NCBI RefSeq assembly: GCF_051020765.1
Contig: NC_134930.1
Coordinates: 434,001 to 498,000, forward strand
Length of the DNA: 64,000 nucleotides
Reading direction: 5' to 3'
Source: Lasioglossum baleicum
Taxonomy: Eukaryota > Arthropoda > Insecta > Hymenoptera > Halictidae
Shown here piece by piece: positions 1-9,555 of the stretch. Numbering within the stretch: position 1 is the stretch's first letter; the number at the start of each line of letters is the position of its first letter. The position numbers and the translations under genes were made by a program. Under the pieces are notes generated by a model. The model had not been told where the DNA came from. It did no database searches and saw only the letters and a program-made list of their open reading frames with translations.

Positions 1-660
1 TTAATTCACCTATTTCTCTAGTTTGTCTTACGTTTAGCTTCTTGCAAGGGCTTTTAGTAGCTTTGGCTATATTACAGGCATCACATGTGTATTTATCCAA
101 CTTGGTGTTATTTAATCCTATTACTTGATCACCATTTAACAATGCTTTAATTGCATCATGATTGATATGACAAAAACGTTGATGCCATATTGCTTCGTCT
201 TGAATGCTCAAGTTATTTACTTCTGCTGTCTTTTTGAATGATGTTTGCACTTCAGCACTTACCAAATACAAATAATTCTTTCTGTATGCCTCACACATAA
301 CCTCATCTGTCACTGTTCCTTATTTTTACCTTTCCTTCTTTAAACACTAATTCTTTGTTCCTTTTTTCTATTTGAGACACTGACATCAAATTCTTCCTGA
401 GGTTTGGTACGACGTATACATTGTTCAATACGACACCCTTTGTTTCATATCCAACAAACGTCTTGAGCGTCACACTGCCAACACCTTTAGCATGTAATAT
501 TGCACCTGGTCTATTTGGATCAGCAGCTGTATTTATGACCTGTGTATTAATTTCCTGGAAGCTGGAAAACCAATCTTTTCTTTTGCATACATGATGCTTC
601 GCTATCCAGAATCCATACATCTTCAATGTTGTTTTTCAATCATTTAAAAAGACAGGATTC
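1..660 (-). pseudogene. Ty1/copia pol fragment: protease and GAG-pre-integrase, broken
   Basis: Read on the minus strand this is the start of a copia-type pol polyprotein, which normally makes the protease, integrase and RT/RNase H used to copy the element. Near 580-620 the protease active-site region is visible, but the usual DSG triad reads DSE and the frame shifts just after it. A second frame break lies near 305. From about 290 down to 1 comes the zinc-binding GAG-pre-integrase domain, with a WHQRF...HINH histidine pair and a CDAC cysteine pair (HHCC pattern). The window edge cuts it off before the integrase core. It may be the downstream part of the same copia copy as the gag at 9713-10400 and the zinc knuckle at 6321-6445, separated by later insertions. 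This is a dead copy. Confidence 0.7.
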
Positions 661-1149
661 ATAGAAGTTCAGATTAAACAATGTTCGAACTTATACTAGA
701 ATAAAATACACAATTTCCCGGTTAAACAAATTCTTGCTTCGGCATAAAAACCTCGACGGATTACGAGGAAAAGCCGAAGCAAGATGCAATAAATTTATTC
801 AATCAAATAACTACAAGAATTTCGCCGTACGAAAACCCAGTATCAGATAGTGTTTAAAAATAGCTAACGCGGTTAGAAAATCGACGTTTCAAGCAATTTG
901 TTCCGTCGCACAGGAACAGAATTCGTAGGTATCCTTCGGACAGGATTTATGATGCGAACGTGTCTAAATATCCTCCTCGAGGATTAAACAAACCAGGGTC
1001 ATTCGGCGACCAGTCAAGGCATCTGTTCAACGTTCAGTTTTTATACACCCTCGAAATTACAAGGTGTCATAAATTTAGTCCCTCCGAAGGACCGTCCGCG
1101 ACCGTTACGCACGGTGTCGAATTACCTGGAACCGTCGCGTCGTCGACCG
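661..1149. other. Non-coding stretch without recognised gene
   Basis: I see no convincing coding region. The open frame at 960-1160 has no recognisable motif and runs into LTR sequence, so I do not call it. The only structured object is the hairpin at 733-783. The stretch may be untranslated or LTR sequence of one of the surrounding retroelements. Confidence 0.4.
733..783. repeat. Strong imperfect hairpin (51 bp)
   Basis: An 11-bp perfect outer stem (CTTGCTTCGGC paired with GCCGAAGCAAG) and a 5-bp inner stem (CCTCG with CGAGG) can fold on one strand, with a short loop. No element boundary or gene end is obvious here, so the function is unknown. Confidence 0.55.
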
Positions 1150-1232
1150 TGTTACGGTGAAATAGGAGACTTCGTGAAGATCGACGTATTTCACTTTCGC
1201 GAATCACGTTTCAGGAACACAAAATGACTTTA
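1150..1232 (-). mobile_element. Gypsy LTR fragment
   Basis: The 83 bp from TGTTACGGTG to the AAAATGACTTTAT stretch match the first part of the LTR at 5267-5724, except for a short deletion after the TTCGCGAATCAC block. Both copies have the same orientation, as expected for two LTRs of one minus-strand element. The fragment ends exactly where Helitron sequence begins (1233). Confidence 0.7.
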
Positions 1233-1356
1233 TTAACTTCCCGATTTTATAGGGAAGCTATTGTAATGACCCCGAAAATCGAAAATCGATTTTTTAGCAG
1301 ATCTTCACGTTTCATGGTCATTGCAGTCATTTTAGACTATTTTCAGCAAAATGTTC

Positions 1357-1412
<56 letters not shown>

Positions 1413-1480
1413 ATGTCTGTTTCTATGTTATCAAATTTTATTATTTATTCTATGTATTATATATTCTATGTTATCAACAT
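1233..1480 (+). mobile_element. Helitron (Helentron-like) 5' end fragment with GT microsatellite
   Basis: It begins TTAACTTCCCGATTTTATAG, the same terminus seen at 1996, at 58035 and inverted at 60403. That terminus contains a small inverted repeat (AACTTCCC...GGGAAGTT). About 125 bp in lies a long GT tract, a position reminiscent of the internal microsatellites of Helentron/DINE-type elements. Family similarity stops near 1430-1480, where repeat R begins. No helicase sequence is left in this piece. Confidence 0.6.
1359..1408. repeat. (GT)n microsatellite
   Basis: About 24 uninterrupted GT units inside the Helitron 5' region. The Val-Cys and Cys-Val open frames across it are artefacts of the dinucleotide. 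Confidence 0.95.
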
Positions 1481-1995
1481 AGTTGCACCACTCACAAAAA
1501 TCTGAAAAAAATTGAGCATAATACTTTTGATAATACTCATTGCTAAATTACTTCTGAAGTGGTACGAGACCTACTTTTATATGAAATCTGCATTTTTTCG
1601 ATTTTCTTCGTGTTTTTCATTTTTTACAACCATAGTTTGCAACGGAAAAATCTGAAAATGATACCTAATATGTGGCTTGGTATCCGAAATGTGTCAGATT
1701 TTTTCAGAATTTTTAATTGTCAATATGTAGGGAAAATGGGCCAAAAACTGGCATTTTGATTTTTCTCAATAATTACCTTTACAGATGAGATATGGGGCTG
1801 AAACTTGACAGAGAGGGTTTTTTTGGGTAGGTTATCGAATGGTTCAAGCTCGATTAAAATCCCGCCGGGGGCGAATTTCACCCGGCTATTTTCTTTTCAT
1901 AATTAGTGAACTTTGAGCGCGGATATCTCGGAAACTATGCGAGATAGCGAAAAGCTGAATCCAATTAATCTTGTGGCACATTTTGCCAGCTTTAA
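1481..1995 (+). repeat. Repeat R fragment
   Basis: This 515-bp segment matches, in inverse orientation, 62561-62990 plus 60404-60499. Parts also match 48950-49050. It is the uninterrupted version of the place where the foldback at 60500-62560 inserted. It has the recognisable block CGGAAACTATGCGAGATAGC. The short open frame at 1559-1759 is also present in the inverted copy, but shows no domain and is unlikely to be coding. Confidence 0.7.
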
Positions 1996-2119
1996 TTAAC
2001 TTCCCGATTTTATAGGGAAGTTATTGTAATGACCCCGAAAATCGAAAATCGATTTTTTAGCAGATCTTCACGTTTCATGGTTATTGCAGTCATTTTAGAC
2101 TATTTTCAGCAAAATGTTC

Positions 2120-2122
<3 letters not shown>

Positions 2123-2170
<48 letters not shown>

Positions 2171-2178
2171 CGCGCGCG
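2123..2178. repeat. (GT)n(GC)n compound microsatellite
   Basis: GT units followed by GC units, inside the second Helitron copy at the same position as the GT tract of the first copy. Confidence 0.9.
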
Positions 2179-2599
2179 TATGTCTGTTTCTATGGTATCA
2201 AATTTTTCGTTAACGTTTTCTGAAAAAGTAACAACGCGATCAGAATGATGAATGATGCAATCGATGTGCCCCGTCGTAACTTAGAGCTGATTAGATTTTG
2301 GTCCATATTGGTCAAGTAGTTTTTTAGATTTTTAGTTTTTTTCGAAAGGAGTTGATTCTACAATGCAATTTATACGAGAGAACGGAAAGTTTCCATCGAA
2401 GAAACAAACGTAATTACACAAACAATTTTTTTTTCATTTTTTTTAAATTAAAAAAAAAATTTTTTTTTGTACCTTACGCTAATGTTTCCGCTTACAATAA
2501 TCGAAAATTATCCCAATGCAAGAGTGAGTTAATCATCTCTACTCCCGAGAATACAGTTTTAAAGAACATCGATGAAAGTACAAAAAAAAATTTATATTA

Positions 2600-2758
2600 C
2601 AATCTGTAAAAAAACAATCAGTTCAAAACGAATTATTAACTGAGATTAAATTGAAAATTAATATAAACTATATGATAATTATTAATAACATTGATGTTGA
2701 AAACGGATTGGTTAATGGAGCACACATGCGGAATATTAAAATTTCTTACTTTTCAAGA
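2600..2758 (+). pseudogene. PIF1-like helicase fragment, Helitron
   Basis: The reading frame contains the conserved helicase stretch NIDVENGLVNGA, a motif close to the C-terminal half of PIF1-family helicases in Helitrons. It stops where the solo LTR begins and resumes after it at 3741. The equivalent uninterrupted stretch lies at 58640-58790. Frame breaks and the LTR make it non-functional. Confidence 0.6.
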
Positions 2759-3036
2759 TGTAACGTCCTAACGTCCGTCACCGGACTCCCTCCTTATATT
2801 TGCGTCACAAACAAACGCATAATTAATTAATATTAAAGTCTGACAAGATTTCATCTGACGTCATCACTTTGGAATGTGATCTCGTCAAGCCTCAATGATT
2901 TTGGGAATAACAATTTCAAGGCCTGCTCACTCAGGCATAAGATCTTATTGTTTCCCCCACTGATCCACTGCCTGCTCTCTCAACCATGAAATTCTTTCTA
3001 TTGTCTCCCCACCACAAACCCACCTGGCAACAGGCC

Positions 3037-3044
3037 TATAAAAG
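3037..3044 (+). promoter_or_regulatory. TATA box of solo LTR
   Basis: TATAAAAG lies about 280 bp into the LTR, followed by a plausible start region. It is the likely U3 promoter that would have driven the full element and sets the LTR orientation as plus. Confidence 0.6.
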
Positions 3045-3476
3045 CCAGGACCGGAGAGCAGAGCGTCTCTCTTACGCAGTTACTTACAGAGTGTCAGACA
3101 CAAATTCACAAGTTCATTAAATCATTTCGAGCACTTCAAAATCGTCAGTCAGTCGGTCGAGATTGTTTAATCTAGAGTCACGAACATAGCACCGAATATC
3201 TATTCAATATTCGCGTAGCTTTTCTAATCTACGTTTACAACGTTCCGAATTCCATAAACCAGTTCTCATTGATGAACAAATCGGGACGCTATAAAGTATT
3301 TATAGTTAACACCCGTGATCTGAGAGAACGCCTCCGTTCACCAAATTCTCCTTACGATTCACGTACGGTTTTACAGCGATCTATTCATCAAAGTGACGTG
3401 TGCGCGTGCGATGGGAACGAAGTGCGAGTGAAGTGAAAATCGCGTACCTACAAGAACCCGCTATCCTTTTCTCCCT

Positions 3477-3568
3477 CGAATTAGGCGGACTTGGTCCAGC
3501 CGTTCGAGCCAACGATCCAACCCGAATTAGGCGGACTTGGTCCAGCCGTTCGGGCACCCTCCTAAATC
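3477..3568. repeat. 46-bp tandem duplication in the solo LTR
   Basis: The block CGAATTAGGCGGACTTGGTC starts at 3477 and again at 3523, giving a 46-bp period with two copies. Confidence 0.8.
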
Positions 3569-3740
3569 CCGAATCAAAACCTCTCTCGAGATCGAATATC
3601 AAAATATCAAGAAATTTCACTCGGACCGGGATCTGCGTGGTACACTCCCACGTCACCGCGAGTCGCGAGCGAGAAATCGAAAGCGCGAATTTGAATCGTT
3701 CCTAAATCCTTCCAACGCCCGACATCGGACGTTACAAAGA

Positions 3741-4110
3741 AAATACTAAAATTCCGTCTATATTGTGGTTAGATTTTCAATTGGCCAGAGTAGGAGTGAA
3801 AGTAAGAACTCGTTATCGTGATTATATGAAAAATGCAAATATTCATTAAAATTTAACACCAATAATAAAAATATCGAATCAAGTAAATATGTCGAGTGAG
3901 GAAAAATATCAAATCACACGTAGTCAATTTCCAGTGGTTCCTGCTGAAGCGATTACGATTCATAAAAGTTGTATGTAGCACTGAGCAGAGTTTCAAAATT
4001 GAGCGCGGTTTATATATTTTGGGACAATTTAAATTAACAGTATCGAAGAAAACCAAGACCAATACTGCAAACCCGGATAATGAGGAGTTGTATCGTTTTC
4101 GAAAAACTAA
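3741..4110 (+). pseudogene. PIF1-like helicase C-terminus, broken (Helitron)
   Basis: This continues the helicase fragment interrupted at 2758. It aligns with 58787-59145, where the PIF1 motif region around EAITIHKSQGQT and the final LYVALSRV block are intact. In this copy the first half is recognisable (ARVGVKVRTRY region), but a deletion removes the segment between HKS and the VALSRV region, and several frame breaks follow. It cannot make an active helicase. Confidence 0.65.
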
Positions 4111-4439
4111 TTAAGACAATATATTTTGCAACATTAGTATGCTATAACAAGGAACCAAGCGAGCAATGAGACTGCGATGTTCGTTTAATGCGAAGCCATA
4201 TAGCAAGTAGTAGAAAACTATTATTATAGCTACTATTATAGTAGTAGCATATAGTAGAAAACTATTGAATTTCCCTCAAAACGTATAATCTTCTTAAAAC
4301 GTACACTTAATAATGAAAATAATATACTGCAACTAACGAATCGGGAAGTTCTTTGTGTGGCTCGTGGAGAGTCACACACCAAATAAAAAAAAAACATTAA
4401 TAGCTATAGGTACTACTAGCCATGCGTACCACTAACCCT

Positions 4440-4499
4440 TTCGCAAGAGCAATCCTATCCGCGAGCGAGCGAAGCGAGCGAGCAACAATAACCCTCTAG
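4440..4499 (+). other. Helitron 3' terminus
   Basis: GCGAGC-rich repeats sit about 15 bp before the terminal CTAG. The same terminus occurs inverted at 57319-57380 and, with an intact GCTCGC-GAA-GCGAGC hairpin, at 59525-59560. Confidence 0.7.
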
Positions 4500-4500
4500 T

Positions 4501-5067
4501 TCCCTGCTTGCATTGACGGTACCTGGTGAGGTGATGTAGGTCCTCAGGGCCTCGTAGAGCTTTTCGTAGGTATCTATACGTAGGTACCGGATGGCTCGCT
4601 CTGCTTGATCCGTAATTTTCTCGGCAAATGAGTTTCAGAAGCATATGCTTGTCTCGACATATGGATCTGGCGTACCTGACATCACTTATGAAGTCTTTTA
4701 CTCCTAGGTCGTCTCTTCCCTTCAGTGTTCGAACAATGCGAACGGGTTTTGACGCTGTTTGTCCAGTTCTTTCGGTGGACGTTACCGTTCTTTCAGGTTC
4801 ATCATCTTCCGAGTTTCTCTCTGATGGGTGTCCCTCGTGTCTTCTTGACGCGTTTCTTTGACTTCCGATTTGAGATGCGCTGTCGTCGGTCATAGTAGCA
4901 GTGACGTTCACTAATTTCGATAATTCTATTATCTCTTTCTGTCGGTTTTCGTTTTCTTTAGAAAAAGTTGTGCTTAATGCCATAAATGCAGATTGCATTT
5001 CTTTCATTGCATTGATAACTCCATTAAGTTCTTCGCTTGTAGGCACTGTTCCATTTGGTTTAGCCAT
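4501..5067 (-). pseudogene. Gypsy-type gag, N-terminal fragment
   Basis: The frame starts at 5067 with MAKPNGTVPTSEEL, about 200 bp downstream (minus sense) of the LTR and its primer-binding site, the expected place for gag. It has a helical, Glu/Lys-rich N-terminus and a Ser/Arg/Glu-rich linker, followed by a RTLKGRDDLGVKDFI block typical of the start of gypsy capsid domains. The frame becomes irregular after about residue 150 and is cut at 4500 by the Helitron end. Its last residues are Helitron sequence. No zinc knuckle or pol remains. Confidence 0.6.
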
Positions 5068-5245
5068 CTCTGAGTATCGTAGGGGAACTGTCCGATTTTA
5101 TTCTCGGTAACTTGAAAAATGTCTTACTGACCTTGGTTCTTTAATACCGATGTGTTGCTTCGGAAGGGCTCTCGTAGTCCGTCTTCGTGGTCACTCAACC
5201 GTGGTTGATTGCCGTTGAAGATTTTCTTCCAGCAGATGAAACGGT

Positions 5246-5263
5246 ATCCTGACAGGATCGCCA
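5246..5263 (-). other. Primer-binding site of gypsy relic
   Basis: On the minus strand TGGCGATCCTGTC follows the LTR after a 3-4 nt gap, the position and TGG start expected for a tRNA primer-binding site. Confidence 0.55.
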
Positions 5264-5266
5264 AAA

Positions 5267-5724
5267 TGTTACGGTGAAATAGGAGACTTCGTGAAGATCG
5301 ACGTATTTCACTTTCGCGAATCACTACTCAGACGTTTCAGGAACACAAAATGACTTTATTTAAAGGTTGAATCTTGTCTTATATACTAATGTATAATCTT
5401 ATGGATATAATGGATAATCTTTGAGGGTGCAAGGTTTTGAGATTATTCTATGGTACAAAGTATTGGGCCGCTGAGTTACTGATGAACTTGGGCCTGGTGA
5501 CGTGTTGCGAGGGTTGGCATCTTGGTCTTATCGAGCCGTGACAACCGAGTAAGATCTAGCAGGTCCGGGACGAAACGCTTCCATTAACGTATTTATGCGA
5601 TTTCAATTCATGCGAATCAATTATTGTCTTTTGCGATCATTTTATCATTGAACTAGCTGCCCAAGATTAACTTGGCGGGCAGTGATCCGGAACATACGCG
5701 AACCCACAGTTCCGCGACAAAACA
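5267..5724 (-). mobile_element. Gypsy 5' LTR
   Basis: On the plus strand it runs from TGTTACGGTG to about CGACAAAACA. The left edge is fixed by similarity to 1150-1232 and by the adjoining primer-binding site. The right edge is chosen on the TG...CA rule and is uncertain. A minus-strand AATAAA polyadenylation signal lies near 5350. Confidence 0.6.
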
Positions 5725-6320
5725 CAATTTATATGCTAAATGACATTTTACTCTAAAACTTGAGAGCTCTCTTACCGTTAATAATCAAGTCTCTGTGCGC
5801 AGTGATCCACAGCAGAGTTCCACTGGAACTCTGCACAATTGCCGGCTGGCCCATAGGGCACTCCTCTGCCGGCAGCACTACGGCTAGCCTTGCAATCCGT
5901 CCCAGCTTCGGGATTCACTGGAAAGGAGCTTCAAAGCTGCCAATGCCCTTGGATCTGTGAGCCGGGCTGGGAGGATTCAAGTATTGCCGAACCGAGTGCA
6001 AAACCAAATCTCCTATTACCCGGGATCACTCGCGTGAGCATTCAAACCAAAAAAGTAACTTTATTTACTATTACGAATTATCGCAGAAAAGACCCGAGTC
6101 GACTCTCACATTCTCTCAATGTGACAAGCTATCCTTGTTTTTCAAGAAAACTCTCTGGCAACCGTCTCCACAACAACTCTCCCTTGTCAATCGCGACCAC
6201 CGTGGATCGCTTGCTAGACTCGCGTATACATATACATGGCGAGATTATCGTTTTCCATCACGGTGATACGATCGACATTACGAAATCGCGAACAAATGTC
6301 GACGTGATTCAACGACACTA
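5725..6320. other. Unassigned sequence
   Basis: No recognisable gene. The open frame at 5890-6321 has no family motif, and composition here changes from moderately GC-rich (5800-6000) to AT-rich. It could be further LTR or untranslated sequence of the gypsy relic, since the stretch ends ...CAACGACA just before copia sequence. I could not find a matching second copy. Confidence 0.35.
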
Positions 6321-6445
6321 AGAATGCGTCATATTTTGCTTTTGATCTCGGTTCAAATATCTTCTCGTCCTTTTCTACTTTGTATCTACAGTCTCTCGCT
6401 ATGTGTCCTGGTTTCTTACAATTGAAGTATGTGTCATTTTTAAAG
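6321..6445 (-). pseudogene. Copia gag zinc-knuckle fragment
   Basis: On the minus strand the motif FNCKKPGHIARDC is a CCHC RNA-binding zinc knuckle of a copia nucleocapsid, but the first cysteine is replaced by tyrosine. It is followed by a Lys/Glu-rich tail and KAKYDAF. It is the downstream part of the gag that begins at 10400, separated by the TRIM/LINE insertion at 6455-9708. Confidence 0.7.
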
Positions 6446-6454
6446 TTAAAATAT

Positions 6455-6552
6455 TGTCGGATCAGGACCCCCAGATCAAGTGTACTGTAGGAGATTGGGG
6501 AGAATGGGAGGGTTCCGTGGGTGAGCGCGGCGGCGGTGCCCTCATTTTTCCT
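6455..6552 (+). repeat. Left LTR of the TRIM, first part
   Basis: Corresponds to 9556-9708 but lacks a 46-bp segment between two GCG triplets, the part containing the Pol III B-box. It continues after the LINE at 9315-9340. Confidence 0.75.
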
Positions 6553-9314
6553 TTTTTTTTTTTTTATCGTGTGGAAATGCGTTACGCATACCCCGACCCC
6601 CCTGGGGGGGGGAGCCGGGGTTATGTGGGGCTCCCTCGAGGAGGGGGTCGCCGAGCCAACAAGGCTCGCCGATCCCCTCCCCCAGAGTACCCACTAAAAC
6701 CACACGCCCGCCCTAAGCTACAAGGGAAGTGCCTGGATCACGCGAGTATTCAACAGGACACTTCCCAGCTCACATGCATCCCGAGGGGAGGGGTTAGCTC
6801 CCCCCATGCCTGCTCTAACCGGACCCCGGGCGGAGGGACCCGCCCGGTGTCCCCATCCCTGGAGCCTTCGGTTTGGGCTTCCCGAGCCCCAGCTCGGTCC
6901 ACCCACAGCTCCCGGAGCCTTTTCTGCCCTGCTCGAGCAGTGGACCCGAGGGTCCTCGCCCGGCCAAGGCAGGAAGGCACCGACACCGGTAAGAAAGGGT
7001 CGTCGGAGGTGCATTCGGACGCCCCGACCCTCCCCACCCCACCCCCCACGCGCCCTCCCCCGGAACTAGCGTCCGGGGGGTGCCGGGCCAACTCGGGGGG
7101 AGATTAACTCCCCCCCGGGGACCGGGGTCAGCTCACGCCCCCGGCCCCTCCATCCACCGCCCCCCTACGTGGGAGCACACGACGGCGCGGGGCGCGAACA
7201 CCCCGCACCGCTAACGGAACCCCAGCCCCCCGGGAGGGGGAGGCATAAGTTGACGCGGGGAGGGGAACACTCCCCGCGCCCTCCCCCCAGTCCCCGTCCC
7301 ACCACTCGGGGGACTCGCTGCGTCGCGGGGAGACGTCCCCCGCGCCGCTACAACTGACCCCGACGCCCTCCCACCTCTCCCTGGGGGGGCGGACGTCGCA
7401 CGACGGCGCGGGGGACGTCCCCGCGCCATCCTCCTCCTCGCGGAGCCCGGGTCTCTTTCCCGGGCCCGCTCGGCTTCCTCCTTCTGGGACATTACTGTCT
7501 CGCAGAAGGAGGCGACCCCTCCCCACGACCTCTGGCTCCCGGTCAAGTGGTCGAACAAGACCGGGAGCGAGAGGTCCCACCCTTCCACCGCGGCTCTAAG
7601 GACACGGCGCGGTCCGGCCCGAGCCGGGCACTCCTCGAGTGTATGTTGCGCCGTGTCCACCTCCTCGCCGCAGTGGTGGCACTGCGCCGCTGGCTCCCGC
7701 CCCATCCTTACCAGATACTCACCGAAACAGCCGTGTTCGGTGAGCACCTGCGTGAGGCGGAAGGTCAACCCCACTCGCCTCCCGCACCATGTATCGAACA
7801 TGGGCAGAAGGGCCCGAACTGTCGGACGCGTCGAGGACGAAAGCATGCGTCGTACGGGCCTGGCATCTCCGCACTTCGAACTGCTTCTCCTCCGCGGCCG
7901 TCAGCTCCTCCCCAGGGGGCGGCGGGATTCGCAGGCGATCTGGTATACGATCGCCCGCTCCGCCGCCACCAAATGGAAGGGAGGAACCACGGCCAGGAGG
8001 CCCGCCACCTCTGTCGAGACGGTGCGGTATCCCCGTATGGCCGGCAGGGACAGCCGACGGCGCACTCTTTCCAAGAGCGCGACGCTGCGTCGGCTGGCCT
8101 CGATCGAGCGGTGCCACACGGGAAAAGCGCGGTCGCTGTCTTTTCGAGTCGGGGGGCCAGGAGTTCGAAATGCTCTTCGAAACGCCAGCGACCGTCGATG
8201 GTCAGGCCCAGATACTTCATGGTGGGTCCGACCTCGACGAGGGTATCCACGACCCGGAGACGGAATCCTTGGGGCGGCCGCCGCGTCCGAGATGGTTGGT
8301 ACAACCATATGGCCTCGGTCTTTGCGGCGGCCACGACAAGCCCCATCCTCCGGATCCGTCCAACCACGCAGTCCAGGGCGGACTCGATGAAGCGCCCCGC
8401 CTCCTCCCAGGTCCTCCCCTCGGCGTAGGGCAGGGTGTCGTCCGCATAGCATATGACACCCGTGCCGGAGGGGAGGGAGACCCGCAGAACCGCGTCGAAT
8501 GCTAGGATCCACAGGAGCGGTCCGAGGATCGACCCCTGTGGAACCCCGCGGCATATCTCCCTCAGGTACGCCCCATACCGGCCGGCAATATACACTTCCC
8601 TCTGGCGGAGGTAGTCCCGGAGCACTTCCCGGAGATAGAGTGGAACCCGGAAATGCTCTAGGGCGTCCTCTATCTCCTTCCAGGGCAGGGTGTTGAACGC
8701 ATTGGAGATGTCCAATGACACGGCGATCAACACCCTGTCCCGAGCGACGGCACTTTCCCGGAGGAGACGCAGATGCTCCAACGCATCTATCGTTGAGCGC
8801 CCCCTCCGGAACCCAAACTGTCCGTCGCTCAACCCGGGATCACTCCGCGAAAGGTGCTCTCGGAGGCGGGCGGCAATTATTCTTTCGAAAAGCTTTCCCG
8901 CCTCGTCGAGTAAACATATCGGCCGGTAAGCAGAGGGAGACTCTGCGGGCTTACCATCCTTGTGGAGGAGGACGAGGATCGCCTCTTTCCAACACTTGGG
9001 GAAGACTCCCCGACTCAGGCACGCATCCAAGATGCTCCTGTAAGCCGGGGCAAGGGCCTTTAGCGCCGAGGCCATTATACCGCCAGGAACGCCATCGGGG
9101 CCGGGGGCTTTCTTGCCCCTAGCCCGGCGCTCCTGGATGGCCTGGTCGAGCTCCCAATCGGAGACCCGGAGTTCGTCCGACCAATCATTGGCCGGCACCG
9201 GGGCGCGCTCACCACTCCCCTCACCACCATTATTATTGGGGGGGAAGAGGGTGTCAACGACGCGCCCCAAGAACTCCGGTTCCATCGTCTCCGCGACAGG
9301 GGGCGCCCTGGGAC
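6553..9314 (-). mobile_element. R1-clade non-LTR retrotransposon (LINE), 5' truncated
   Basis: A minus-strand LINE with a poly(A) tail (poly T at 6553-6565 on plus) and a 15-bp target duplication GCCCTCATTTTTCCT at 6538-6552 and 9315-9329, as produced by target-primed reverse transcription. It is far more GC-rich than its surroundings. Only the reverse transcriptase half of ORF2 is left; ORF1 and the endonuclease are missing. About 650 bp of GC-rich 3' untranslated sequence precedes the tail. Confidence 0.88.
7211..9285 (-). pseudogene. R1-clade reverse transcriptase (ORF2 C-terminal half), frameshifted
   Basis: From 9285 downward the frame shows the RT fingers and palm in order: KAPGPDGVPGG, YRPICLLDEAGKLFERII, QFGFRRGRSTIDAL, SLDISNAFNTLPW, RGVPQGSILGPLLW and the catalytic CYADDT. 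After about residue 390 the frame is lost: a deletion plus frame change near 8100 moves the thumb sequence (YRTVSTEVAGLLAVVPP) to another frame. The C-terminus continues in a third frame at 7211-7846 with the R1-typical CCHC cluster CHHCGEEVDTAQHTLEEC. This enzyme normally copies its RNA at a nicked chromosomal site, but this copy is inactive. No endonuclease domain is present. Confidence 0.88.
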
Positions 9315-9340
9315 GCCCTCATTTTTCCTGAGATCCTACA
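9315..9340 (+). repeat. Left LTR of the TRIM, end part
   Basis: Completes the left LTR after the LINE and ends GATCCTACA, exactly as the right LTR does at 9708. Confidence 0.7.
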
Positions 9341-9360
9341 ATTGGTGTCAGAAGTGGGAT
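9341..9360 (+). other. Primer-binding-site-like sequence of the TRIM
   Basis: TTGGTGTCAGAAGTGGGAT starts right after the left LTR, the position where a tRNA would prime minus-strand DNA synthesis. Confidence 0.6.
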
Positions 9361-9555
9361 TGGGGGAACACCGATCGCCGCACGATGGCGCTGCGAGAAA
9401 ACTGCGAGTTGCGAGTTTGTGAGTTGTGCGAGTTGACGAAATTGCGAGTTGTGTTTGGTGGCTCTGTGTATGGTCACAACACGAAAAAGAGACGATGAGA
9501 CGACGACGCTGTGACAGAAATTCGAGGGCGAATGTCGTTGCAGGATGGCCGAGTG

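Larger units (their letters stand above)
2759..3736 (+). mobile_element. Solo LTR (978 bp), gypsy-like, target duplication AAGA
   Basis: It begins TGTAACGTCC and ends GGACGTTACA, so the ends are TG...CA with matching inverted ends. It is flanked by AAGA on both sides (2755-2758 and 3737-3740). The related Helitron at 58770-58790 has the same sequence with a single AAGA and no insertion, which proves the boundaries. It contains a TATA box (3037-3044) and a downstream GC-rich region with a 46-bp duplication. The missing interior fits LTR-LTR recombination. The short open frames inside it are not gag or pol. Confidence 0.88.
1996..4499 (+). mobile_element. Helitron copy with degenerate helicase and nested solo LTR
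   Basis: The 5' terminus TTAACTTCCC starts directly after repeat R. The 3' terminus ends ...ACCCTCTAG followed by T, preceded by GCGAGC/GCTCGC-type repeats able to form a terminal hairpin, which fits the CTRR-type Helitron end. Internally there is a GT/GC microsatellite (2123-2178), an A/T homopolymer region, and remnants of a PIF1-type helicase C-terminus (2600-2758 and 3741-4110) split by the 978-bp solo LTR. Closest relatives in the window are 57319-60403 and 58035-59560. The copy cannot encode a functional RepHel protein. Confidence 0.75.

Noticed and set aside
960..1160. 66-codon frame
   Set aside because: No motif, and its end lies in LTR sequence shared with 5267.
1224..2223. Open frames rich in alternating Val and Cys over the GT tracts
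   Set aside because: They are produced by (GT)n dinucleotides in a Helitron 5' region, with no protein motif.
6403..7107. Long plus-strand frame and overlapping minus frames in the GC-rich region
   Set aside because: GC-rich LINE 3' untranslated sequence has few stops in all frames. No motif, and the real coding strand is minus further on.
7547..8696. Plus-strand frames of 238-293 codons opposite the LINE RT
   Set aside because: Antisense shadows of a GC-rich reverse transcriptase gene whose motifs are clear on the minus strand.
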